Shown here piece after piece: positions 46,101-55,404 of a stretch of DNA of 64,000 nucleotides. The stretch lies in the NCBI RefSeq assembly GCF_000340215.1, contig NW_006921539.1, positions 1,188,507 through 1,252,506 of the forward strand, given 5' to 3'. A program made the position numbers and the translations under genes. The first letter of the stretch is position 1, and each line of letters starts with the position of its first letter. Under the pieces are notes generated by a model. The model was not told the origin of the DNA. It saw only the letters and a list, made by a program, of their open reading frames with translations, and ran no database searches. Source of the DNA: Pseudocercospora fijiensis CIRAD86 (lineage: Eukaryota > Ascomycota > Dothideomycetes > Mycosphaerellales > Mycosphaerellaceae).

Positions 46101-47049
46101 GTCTCTAACCGAGGCTCGACATTTATATCGCACTATTAGAGCGAAATATGCCTACAGCTAAGACTAAAGCATCGGCTATTAATAGCCTTCTATCTATAGA
46201 CTAACGGTTAAACAGAGAGGCAGAATGCTACCCTATAGCAGTACCTACGTAGTTACATTAATGAGAACCCCGAAGACTAGGTTAACCTCCTATAACTAGC
46301 TAAATTCGTATATAATAACAGTGTCTACTTATCTACTAAGGTCTCCCCTTATTTTGCTATAATAGGCTAGAACGCTGCCTTACTATAAGATCTATTTACC
46401 TCGCTCGAGGCCGAGCGTAAGGAAAGGGAAGCGCGTTAAGTACCCGAAACACTAGCGGCTATTAAGAGGGTTTAGAAGATACGAGAAATCTATACTAAGA
46501 TAGCCGAGAAGTTGACAAAGGCTTAAGAGTACTAAAAGACCTATTACGATAAGTACTATACGCTAATAACCTTTAAATAAGGTAACATAGTTATGCTTAG
46601 TATAAAGAATCTCCGCATCCGTAAACACCTATCTCCTAATAGCAAAACAAGGCCTAAGCTCGCACTAAGATATATTAGCCTATTCCGCATTCGAGAAGTT
46701 AAGGGCTCTTCCGTATAGGCCTATTAGTTATAGCTTCCACTATACTACACTATTTATAACACCTTCTATATCTCCCTCCTTAAACTATACTACTACCGCG
46801 GAGACCCTAATAAAGAAGCCCCTACTAAACATAAAGAAATACTAGCCGACGGTGAAGAGCTATAGTCTATAGAACGTATCCTATAGCACCGGACTAGGAA
46901 AGGCAAGAAGGAGTACCTGTTAAGATAGTAAGGCTATTTACCTAAATAGGACTCGTAGGAAGCTAAAGCCTCTTTTAAAGACATAACTAAGTTGTTAGAT
47001 AAGTATTAGACTAGTATAAAGAACAAGAAGAAGGCTAAAAGCTCGTAAT
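43140..47049 (+). pseudogene. pol of element B (protease, RT, RNase H, integrase, chromodomain)
   Basis: The RT start is open for 124 codons (43815-44189: FKETDYKINIIEGKEVPF ... RICIRKGDK). The RT active site reads YLDNILVY near 44330, so one catalytic Asp has become Asn, whereas element A keeps YLDD. The integrase core is visible (NAILIIVDRFTKGARYIPAR, 45960-46020; ERQNA near 46215). A chromodomain lies near 46870-46990. The frame ends at TAA near 47049. Confidence 0.85.
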
Positions 47050-48279
47050 GTTATTAAGGCTTAGGATTAATGCTACCCCTAGGGTACTATTAGCTAACTA
47101 ATTAGCTATAAGCAATTGTTAGCAATAAGAGACAATAAGACTATACTACTATAGTAAACGCGCACTAAGTATTAACAAACGCGCTATAACTATTAACTAA
47201 TCGCCTGCTCTTTTAAGGGATCTACCCCTTTACTAGCGTACGCAACAAGGCCCTCCTCTTAGTATTTAAGTCCCCCTCTTGTTCCTTTCTTCTAACGAGG
47301 CCTCGAGGCCTAAGCGATCGGCGGAGGCGTATGCGTAGCGGATAGTGCCGGCGGTATATTAGAAGAAACGGCGCGCGCCTATATTAGTAACGGTATTGCC
47401 GAGTTATTGTTAGTTAAAGAAGGAAACTAAAAGCAAGGTAAAGTTAGCGCTAAGACGGCTAGTACCGCTATTATTAATATTACTTGCTATTATTACTGCG
47501 CCTATAGATACAACCTTACCCGCACTACGAGCCTAAGGCACTAAGGGGTTAATTAAAACTTTGATTAAAACTTTAAGCCGCCTAAAAGATTAAGCGACTA
47601 ATAGACTAACTAACTAAGAGCAAAACTATAGAGCTAAGCTAGCCGGGGTCGATCTTGCGGACAATAGGTTACTCCTCGATCTATCTAACCCTTTAAGCGA
47701 GGCGAACCTCTACTACTACACTTATAATAGCCTTTACCTATAGAAACTAGACGAGCTATGTTTTTTTTAAAAAGATAAGATAAGATTAATACTTAAAGGC
47801 TGCTAAACCTAACTAATTAGGGCTAGTAAAACTACGATAGTAAATAATAGCCCTCGTAATAATAAGAATAATAACCCTCGGAAGCGGACAAACCCTCGGA
47901 AGCGGACATTGCTAGGTCTTTTAAGAGTAGACGCAAAGAACTCGGTACGATATTACTTAGAACGGGGGTAGGGCTGCAATACCTTATACGTCTATCTATT
48001 ATAGTAGGGAAGACGCGCTCGTATTATAATTAGTCGAAGGCCCTCAATTCTTATAGATATATATTACTTTATAGTTTATTATATATAGAGATAGCGCAGT
48101 TAGAGTTGTATATTGTATTGTTTAGAGGTAAGGTTCGACATAGTTATATAATTAGGTAGTTAAGTATTTAATTTAGCGCGGGCTAAGCAGCTTATTAGAC
48201 TTGCTAAGTTAGCGGCAATAGAGGTCGAGATTAGAACATAGGTAGGCTACGAGGGCGCGGCCTTTAGAAGGGAAGCATG
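47050..48279 (+). other. long 3' non-coding part of element B
   Basis: About 1.2 kb matching the same region of element A; begins with the palindrome at 47067-47093. A TATA-like TATTTAAG occurs near 47264. No conserved frame seen. Confidence 0.55.
47067..47093. promoter_or_regulatory. palindrome just after pol of element B
   Basis: TTAATGCTACCCC then TAGGGTACTATTAG, about 20 bases after the pol stop. Confidence 0.5.
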
Positions 48280-48476
48280 TGTTAGGGCTAAAGAGGCTAT
48301 ACGTAATTAGTATGTAACTAGGCCGAGTAAAGCTAGGGTCTCGATGCCTTAGGTAGGGCTTAGCGCTTAGCGTTAGGCTAACTCTCCTGCCTTCCTCCCT
48401 CTCCTCCTAGATCCTTATCGAATACTATACTAATTTACTACTACCCTATCTACCTGCTAATATAACCCTTCTTATA
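48280..48476 (+). repeat. 3' LTR of element B
   Basis: Starts TGTTAGGGCT, preceded by the polypurine tract GAAGGGAAGC. Confidence 0.85.
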
Positions 48477-48875
48477 TAGTACTAGTATTTTACCTTCCGG
48501 AAGTAACCGCTTTAATATTAACTTAGCTATAGCGCGAATAAGTAACGTTAGTAGCGATAGGTCTATTAATTCTCGAGATCTATAGTACTCGACAAGGGCG
48601 ATAGATTAGGCTTCGGAGAGGCGAGAATGCGACGATTTATAGTCGGTACGGCTTATATTACTATTATATCGTCGATATAATCGATAATAGATATCGTTAT
48701 AGTAGTGTTCGTTACACTATCGTCGTAGGTTAACTAGGCGGTAGTGTATGTGTTCAAACTCGCGAATTGCCGCTATCTAAGCAGCTACTCGAGTATCTTT
48801 AGTAAGGTTTGTAGCCGTAGATTTATAGACGGCCTTTTATATATATTTCTTCGACTTCCGCTTTCCTAATAGCAT
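48477..48875 (-). pseudogene. Fot1/pogo-like transposase, N-terminal piece
   Basis: The frame starts at an ATG (48873-48875) with a basic MLLGKRKSKK start. It carries the helix-turn-helix region characteristic of the family (SRLSEA-SIALVEYYRSRELIDLSLL), interrupted by TAA/TAG of the RIP type. It stops at element B's insertion site, where the 5-bp target duplication TAGTA (48477-48481) is seen. Confidence 0.7.
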
Positions 48876-48914
48876 TGTAATAGTATTAAATAATTAAATA
48901 AAATGGTCTATATA

Positions 48915-49010
48915 TGCTATTGCAGATAGGTGTTGGTTGCCAAGGCTATTTTGCAGATGGGTGTGGACCGCTTACGAAGTAAGCGGCGTGTGACTCCACC
49001 AAGCCGCGGA
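48915..49010 (-). repeat. right terminal inverted repeat of the Fot1/pogo-like element
   Basis: The reverse complement begins TCCGCGGCTTGG, includes hairpin GCTTACTTCGTAAGC (48970-48984) and two ATCTGCAA motifs, matching the left end. The hairpin arms differ from the left copy by paired C-to-T and G-to-A changes. Confidence 0.8.
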
Positions 49011-49012
49011 TA

Positions 49013-50093
49013 ATACTCATACGATTGAGGCTGATCGACTCTTGCTGGTGGCACGGGCCAAGCTTGGCGCTTGCTTGTCGTCGACCTCGCGCCTCCTTTC
49101 ACCATTATTTCAGTCCTCCGTCTCCCAATGCCATTCACAGTTCAAAGTCCATTGCATATTATCAGCATATGCTGTCGAGCGGCGCTATCACGATGCGGTC
49201 CGAACACGTAACAAATGCATAGCTTGTGGATGGACATTCGGGAGAAAAGAGCTCGGGCTGTGGTGAACACAATGCAGCCTTGTGGGACAACTGCAATCGT
49301 TCTTTGTCAAGGCTCTGTCAGATTCTACCGACCTCCAATTGGATACGCATGTTGCCATGCGGATAGTATGGCTGCTGCGCGCTATCGCAGAGGACAAACA
49401 TGGAAGGGCCAAGTACGCATTCGAGCCTTCAACATAAGTACTTGATATCGTGCTCGGGAAAGCGATGTTCCCGGAGAGCTGGTAGGGGATGCAAAGCCAT
49501 CCGCGGATCACATCCAAAGTCTGCGAGTCACTCGACGTCTCGTCTTCGATGGAAGCCTCTGGAAACCTCCCCTGAATGGCCCAATTCCTGCTTGCGAGAA
49601 GCTCAATTATATGCCGGCTATTGAATATCCTGGAGACAGGGATCGCTATCATCGTGCGATGTGGACTCGTGGCCCAATTCTTCGAGTCTTTGGGCCGCTT
49701 TGGGCTGTCTCCTTTCAGTAGCTCTGTAGATGCCTCAGGTTGGCGAAGCCAAGGCTCCCGAGGGTTTGACTGGAGACAAACTTTGGGCGCTGAAAAAATG
49801 ATTTTGAGGCTAGGTCTGTGCGTGCATGTGAGACGCATGCGCAAAGGCGCCATCATTGTCTTCACTTGTGTGGGGCTTCCTTCACTTTCTGCAGCCGCCG
49901 TTTGCTGTCACTTTTTCCTTTAAAATACAATCAGAGATCATCATTTCTCTAACTTGAGAACTACAAGCACCTTCAAAGGATTTCGCTCCCCACCAGGTAA
50001 TTCAAAAACACCTACAATAAAGGCTCGACGACTATACTGGCCTCTACTAGACTTCCCCCATATCTCGCGCCCGAGGCACATCGGCTATTCGTC
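49013..50093. other. 1.1-kb region between transposon nest and first IPGE-family gene
   Basis: Unique composition returns at 49013. Open frames of 60-225 codons exist on both strands but lack motifs, and the longest (minus, 49188-49865) has no ATG at its start. The last ~100 bases are the probable promoter of the gene at 50094. Confidence 0.45.
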
Positions 50094-51303
50094 ATGGAAC
50101 CGCTTACGACCGATTTGACCCTCGAGTCCTTATTCAGTGAGCAGGTTACCCTCACAGAACTGATCGGAGACAATTTGTCGGCGGCAGAAGAAGTAAGTCG
50201 AATCTGCTACATTCTCGAGAGATTACAAGATTTAACACGAGTAGGTCAAGAAGTGCCGGTTCCTCGAGGGCATACCGGGCGAAATACGGAATCGCATCTA
50301 TGAATATGCCCTGACTGGCAACAATGGCGAAGCAACATTGCAATTTGGTGTCCTAGTGCCGCCGACATTGCCACCAAGAGAACAGAGGCGAGAGAAGAAG
50401 GCTGCGAAGCTCATGCGACTTCAGCAGCACAATGAGACGCTCTCAAGATTGAAGTCCGAACACCGAAGTCGCCAAATTGACTTTGACGAGGAAAAGGCAC
50501 GTATCGAGGAACTGGAAGAAGACATCCGAGAGATCGATCGGGAGTCGCGGTACAAAACGGACAAGACGCGGGCTCTAGACGGCATGCGAATACGTCTAGC
50601 TAGCCTCGAGGGCAATGTGAGCCGTATCACTAGCACGATCGAGATCAAAGACCGTAGTAGAAAGAGCTTGCTGCATCCCGAAGAAGCCTCGACTCATATT
50701 AAGGGACCATCCTCCATCTACATCGAGGACGAGAATGTCAAAAAGGCAGTCCATTCTTTCCGCGACATCGACAATATGTTTGCACTCTCCCGCACCTGCA
50801 AACAGATGCACCAAGAATGCTCGGCGCTGGTCTACGAATACAACAAGATCAGATTTGTTATGAGAAACGTAGTGAAGGGCAGCTTCTTCGACGAGAACTT
50901 CTTCGACCAGGATCTGAAGCACATTGTCCAGCAGCAAACCAAATACAACAAGCTGAATAGGGTGATCATCGACCTGGGTGGCCTTGAATCGTCTTTAGGG
51001 GGGACGCGTACACTCAAGGCGCATATGCGAAAAAACCAGGAGAGCCTCCGGAAGCTGCACAAGTCTTGCAAATCACTCACATTGCAGTATGAAAGCGAGA
51101 TTCGGCAAGTTGGCCTCAGGTCGAAGCATAAATTGGCCTTTAAGCTTCTTCTGGATCATCCCGAGTCGGTCCTCTCCCAGTTCAACGAGACGCTGACGTC
51201 GTTGACGATGCTAGGGTGGGATGATGTCAGGTCCATGAGGGAATGTCTGTTGACTGTGTTCTGGCCTGCATGGGCTCTGCGCAATGCCTCCAAGATTTGG
51301 TAG
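50094..51303 (+). CDS. F-box-like 'IPGE-RNRIY' family protein, paralogue 1
   Basis: Exons 50094-50192 and 50245-51303, joined across a 52-bp GTAAGT...TAG intron, give 385 residues. After a variable N terminus, residues 36-66 read KCRFLEGIPGEIRNRIYEYAL, the F-box-like signature common in dothideomycete proteins. Residues ~75-165 form a long charged coiled coil (KSEHRSRQIDFDEEKARIEE...). A conserved block follows (FALSRTCKQMHQECSALVYEYNKIRFV), then LKHIVQQQTKYNKLNRVIID and a C terminus with FWPAWALRN. Function unknown; F-box-like proteins may recruit ubiquitin ligase substrates. The coiled coil suggests oligomerisation. First of three tandem paralogues on the same strand. Confidence 0.7.
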
Positions 51304-51536
51304 GCGAAGATACTGCAGCTATAGTACTGGAAACTGGCTGCAGTGCGCCTGAAGCCTACGAGAGGAACGTCGAATTCACTATTTGAGAGGTGTATAGATG
51401 AGCAGCCCTTCCGCTTGCACATGCACGAGCGTTAAAATTTCGCGGGGACCCACCATCACCCGCTTCACCATTTTCCTGTAAGCCATCCCATCTCTCCACT
51501 CCCACACTCGTAGCGACTGTGCAGTCGTCTGCAACC

Positions 51537-52865
51537 ATGGCTTCTAACAGCGCGGAGACGTCGCTATTGGACACGCCCATACCGTCAATCGACATAGCTG
51601 CACTTCGCATTCATCAGGATGAGGCACTGGCTGAAGAGACAACCAATCCTGCTCTGCCCAACGCCGCGAACATGAGAGACGCAGTAAGTCGACACTCTTT
51701 GTGTCATGTCCAAAGAGATACTAATCGAGTTCAGGCCAAGCCGTGCTTATTTCTCGACAAGATCCCGGGCGAAATCCGCAATCGTATCTACGAGTTTGCT
51801 CTGGTTGGCGAAGACGGCGAAGCTGTGCTGAAGTACTGCATCCTGAATCCCACGTCCCCAGCGTTCACCGAGGAAGAACATCAAGAAGCAAAGAGGGAAA
51901 AACTGCGAGCGATTACTCACTCCGTCCAAATCGCGACAAGACAGCTCGAGGGAAATCGGGCCGAGCTTGAAGTAATCGACTGGCGAATTGAGACTCTGGA
52001 GGAAACTCTTGAGGCGTATACTGAGGAGTCTGTTACCAGGTCTGATGCAACATATGATTTGCGTTCGCTGCGCTCCCGTCGCTCGGATGCCGGTCGAGCG
52101 ATGAGCCGTTTGAGGTCGTCCATCGCCGACGACGAGCGACTGAAACAGCGAATACTTTCTGGCGAGGTCCGTGTCGAGCCAGAACTGCCGAGACTGAACG
52201 CTCACGAAATCCCACTGGCAGTGGATGATGGACAGATAAAGCAGAAGCGAGAAGCTTTCCGGGACGAGAACAACATTTTTGCCCTGGCTCGTACCTGCAA
52301 GCAGATCCATGAGGAGTGCTCTGGTCTGGTCTATGAGTACAACAAAATCAAGTTTGTCACCATGCCATTCTCAAGCAGAAAGTCGTCGACCGACTTGCAG
52401 CTTAAGCACATTGTGGCACGTCAGAGCGAATCGGGAGAATTACAGCAAGGTCTGATTATTGACGTCGGGTACGTACATTGATTGAGTAGGGCCAAATAAA
52501 GCCTCACCAGTCAACATCTGCTAACTCGACTTCATCTCAGCGAAGTTCGCGAAACAGCCGATCGAGAACTTGAACTTTTCATCGACGCGAACCAGCACAG
52601 CCTTCGAACGCTTCGAAAGTCATCCAAGTCTCTGGCATTACATTTCCAACTTCAAGATGTGAGATGGAATCAACACCAATCCCGACTCTATCACGAACCG
52701 GTGGTGTGTCGGCTTTCTATAGACAGCCCGGAATCCGTGGTCTCTCAGGTCGATGCACTGCTGGCGGCCGAGTCTCAGCGACTGCATGCTGAACGTCTCG
52801 CGTTCATCAAGACCAAATTGGTCAAGACCTTCTGGCCGCTGTGGGCTGTTCGCAATTTTCTGTGA
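51537..52865 (+). CDS. F-box-like 'IPGE-RNRIY' family protein, paralogue 2
   Basis: Three exons (51537-51683, 51735-52468, 52541-52865) give 401 residues from the ATG in ACCATGG. Intron 1 is 51 bp, a multiple of three with no stop, so retention would add 17 residues. Intron 2 is 72 bp (GTACGT...CAG). The signature CLFLDKIPGEIRNRIYEFAL starts near residue 52. A coiled coil follows (LRAITHSVQIATRQLEGNRAELEVIDWRIETLEETLEAY, ~residues 105-180). The shared block IFALARTCKQIHEECSGLVYEYNKIKFV and the shared C-terminal KTFWPLWAVRNFL are intact. The N-terminal 50 residues are unlike those of the other paralogues. Function unknown. Confidence 0.7.
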
Positions 52866-53471
52866 GGGATTATACTGGAGAGAGAAGAGGGAAAATGTCA
52901 TACATCGCGAAAACTGGGAGTGAGCAGCTTCTGCGCTGTGTTTGATTTGAAGGCATCATCAATTATAATGGCTCGGAGGAGGAGGAGTAGGAAAGTAGGG
53001 AGGAGATGCTTCGATCCTGGCGCGACATATTAGCATCAAGGCTTTCTAGAGCGATCAGTCAGAGCTTGCGCGAGGGCTGCACGGCTGGTAAACATGGATC
53101 CTGTACGTTTGGTTGAAAGCACAATTCAGGCAGCACGGTGTCAGAAGCCGGTGGCAATACGATCCAGAATGAATTCAGAGGAATATGCTTGCGAATGTCT
53201 CTGCGCTGGTCTTACGGTAGTTTTGGCGTGAAGCAGAGTGACCACGTTGTCTCATTCTCACACGAGCTGGCTGCGTTTGCTCTTCACCCGTCATGCAGTC
53301 TAAGCTTCTGCACGGACTTCAAGAGGTGAGTTTTGCCACGCTAAATTCGAGCTATGGAAAAACAAAACTTGAGGGTACCACAGTCACCACTTATTTCCTC
53401 TGCTCCACTCCATTCATACACGCCGCGCTCTCGATACGCGCCACTCCATTAAAGTTCACCATCGCACGCGA
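52866..53471. other. intergenic between paralogues 2 and 3
   Basis: About 600 bases; no gene recognised. It includes the upstream region of paralogue 3. A possible GTGAGT donor near 53326 would allow a 5' untranslated exon, but this is unproven. Confidence 0.4.
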
Positions 53472-53492
53472 CCCCCCCCCCCCCCCCCCCCC
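53472..53492 (+). repeat. C21 homopolymer immediately upstream of a start codon
   Basis: Twenty-one consecutive C residues end three bases before the ATG of paralogue 3. On the minus strand this is a G-run able to form quadruplexes. Length may be affected by assembly. Confidence 0.9.
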
Positions 53493-53495
53493 ACG

Positions 53496-54521
53496 ATGCA
53501 GAACTCCGAGCCATGCTTCTTCCTTGAGAAGATCCCCGGAGAGATGCGTAACCGGATCTATGATTATGCGCTGTCGGGCGAGAATGGCGAGATGACACTG
53601 CATTCCAGCGACATGATTGCACCGTTGCGGCGTTTCAGAGGAGGCAAACAAGAAAGCAAGGTAATGCATGAGTTGCGGCTGCTCGAGCAGTACGTCGATG
53701 CCACTGAGCCCGTCGTGGAAGAACAGCAGTCCAGCATCGACCAGAAGGAGGGATGTGTCGTGGTGTTGGAGAGCGAGCTCCAGCGACTTCGTCGAGCAGG
53801 ACGAGCGCAGACCGACGAGAGTCGAGGGCTGGGGGAGCTTGGAGAGGAGATTCCGAACCTCGAAAACGAAGTCGACCAGATGTTGACCTATATTCGCGTG
53901 GCGAAGCGCGGGAGCCGCGTGATTCGGTCTGATTACTTGCTTCGCAGCAAAGAGGGCGAAGCGCCCGTCTTCCGCGATATGCAGAATCTGTTTTCACTTT
54001 CGCGTACCTGCAAGCAGATTCGAGAAGAGTGCTCCGGGCTCGTGTACGAGTTCAACAAGGTCAAATTCATTGTCGGGACAGAGGAGAATCGCACCGAGGA
54101 TGACCGGAAGGAAGTCCTGGACAAGCATTTTGAGTACATCTTGGAGCGCCAACTCAAGCTTGGAGAGCTGAAGATGGGCTTGATCATCGATTTTGGATTC
54201 GTTCCACGATTGGGTGCCGCGCCGGGGCTCTTCAGGTTCAACGCGACGATTCGAGAGTATCAGAGTCATCTTCGCAAGCTTAGGAAGGCTTGTCCGTTGA
54301 TGGAAATTCACTTCTTTACCGATCAGGGATCGCAGCAACTTGGCGTGGAGAAGCACGTTGCTTGGAAGATCGTGCTCGACGGCCCGGAGTCTGTGGTCGC
54401 ACAATTCGATGCTCAGCTGGCGGGTGAGTTGCAATGGCTACCTCAGCCTGATGGAGAGAGTACCAAGGAAGTATTGGTGAAGGTGTTCTGGCCACTGTGG
54501 GCAGTTCAAAATCTTCTGTAA
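53496..54521 (+). CDS. F-box-like 'IPGE-RNRIY' family protein, paralogue 3
   Basis: A single-exon frame of 341 codons from ATG right after the C21 run. The signature is at the very N terminus (CFFLEKIPGEMRNRIYDYAL), so this paralogue lacks the variable first exon of the other two. Residues ~50-140 form a coiled coil (VVEEQQSSIDQKEGCVVVLE, IPNLENEVDQMLTYI). The family block LFSLSRTCKQIREECSGLVYEFNKVKFI and the end VKVFWPLWAVQNLL are intact. It has lost or never gained the introns of paralogue 2. Divergence among the three is substantial, so the duplications are old or fast-evolving; the DNA lacks RIP-type stops. Function unknown. Confidence 0.7.
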   Translation: MQNSEPCFFLEKIPGEMRNRIYDYALSGENGEMTLHSSDMIAPLRRFRGGKQESKVMHELRLLEQYVDATEPVVEEQQSSIDQKEGCVVVLESELQRLRRAGRAQTDESRGLGELGEEIPNLENEVDQMLTYIRVAKRGSRVIRSDYLLRSKEGEAPVFRDMQNLFSLSRTCKQIREECSGLVYEFNKVKFIVGTEENRTEDDRKEVLDKHFEYILERQLKLGELKMGLIIDFGFVPRLGAAPGLFRFNATIREYQSHLRKLRKACPLMEIHFFTDQGSQQLGVEKHVAWKIVLDGPESVVAQFDAQLAGELQWLPQPDGESTKEVLVKVFWPLWAVQNLL

Positions 54522-55404
54522 GAGCAAGTGTGTGGATGAAAGCGGCGGATAGGATTACGAGAAGGAGACTGCGAACCGATCTCTGAGATTGAATGCTACA
54601 ACCACGGAGATTGGAAGCTGTGCTGTTGACTCTTGTACGCGGTGGCTTTTGGGGGGGGGGGGGGGGGGGGGGGAGGGTGCGGTCTTGGATTATTTGGGAA
54701 CGATGATGCAGTCATGTGACGTGATGTCACGCCGCAGCGAGCCGACAATAGGCTGTTTTATAGCGTCTGAGAAGGTTTGCGATGCATCTGGAAAGGCTGT
54801 CAGCGAGTAAAGTTCAGGCTACGTGGAGCAATCAAGTTCGTTCTCAGCCTCTCCGAATACTTATCGTCAGCTTCTCACAACGTCAGCAAAATTTCATTGA
54901 GCTCTCACCGATTACGAGAACATCAGTCTGCACGTGTCATTGCCACTGAAGTGTTGTCCCGCGGCTCTCAGCGGTATCAGGCAGTCTATGTGACGAGAGC
55001 GACAACCTTTGGCATAGATATGAGATCTCAGCCGTTGTATGCTGTCAAACCTCCGGACCATCCAGCCTCCACCTTTCCAGCACCAACAACCCAGATCAAC
55101 TCCACCTCGAATCTTTCATGTCCATGACCAACCCTAGTCACCAAATGGTCCCCGAGACTTTGGTAATAGATTGCGATGAAGTGGAGGGCAAAGCAGATAT
55201 CTGGGTCTGATCAAAGTCCATGGCTGGTTTGGGGAAGGTAGTGCCATCTGTGCAGAGAGCGTGAGCTGTGTTCGATGGCAAAGAGGGCAAGGAGTTTGGT
55301 GGTGCCAGAGTCATACGGGTGTCATGGGTGTTTGATAATTGTAGTCATGGCCCGCAAGCAACCGTGCTGCAGTACCATCTTCTCTTTTGCTATCAATGAC
55401 GACG
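54522..55404. other. intergenic with G23 tract
   Basis: About 880 bases between paralogue 3 and the 3' end of RPP1; no gene recognised. It contains the G23 run at 54651-54673. Confidence 0.45.
54651..54673 (+). repeat. G23 homopolymer downstream of paralogue 3
   Basis: Twenty-three consecutive G residues, 130 bases after the stop of paralogue 3. Together with the upstream C21 run it forms complementary tracts 1.16 kb apart. Confidence 0.9.

Larger units (their letters stand above)
41322..48476 (+). mobile_element. Ty3/gypsy chromovirus B (full length, same family as A)
   Basis: 7155 bp with two 197-bp LTRs (41322-41518 and 48280-48476). Target duplication TAGTG (41317-41321) and TAGTA (48477-48481) differ only by a RIP-type change. 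Internal order and sequence match element A. Inserted in the same transposase gene as A. Confidence 0.9.
17260..49010 (-). mobile_element. Fot1/pogo-like (Tc1/mariner) DNA transposon, split by nested insertions
   Basis: The two outer ends are inverted repeats: TCCGCAGCTGAATTGG... at 17260 and its diverged reverse complement ending at 49010, each flanked by TA (17258-17259 and 49011-49012), the target used by this superfamily. Removing the two retrotransposons inserted in it (19626-40882 and 41322-48476, each with one copy of its target duplication) leaves about 3.3 kb with a minus-strand transposase whose three pieces join in the right order. All parts are RIP-mutated. Confidence 0.85.

Noticed and set aside
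17260..49010. A Starship giant transposon with a tyrosine-recombinase captain
   Set aside because: The gene next to the left edge reads as a Fot1/pogo DDE transposase, not a DUF3435 recombinase, and the length is explained by nested retrotransposons.
49188..49865. 225-codon minus-strand open frame
   Set aside because: No ATG at its start, no recognisable motif, and antisense frames of similar length overlap it.
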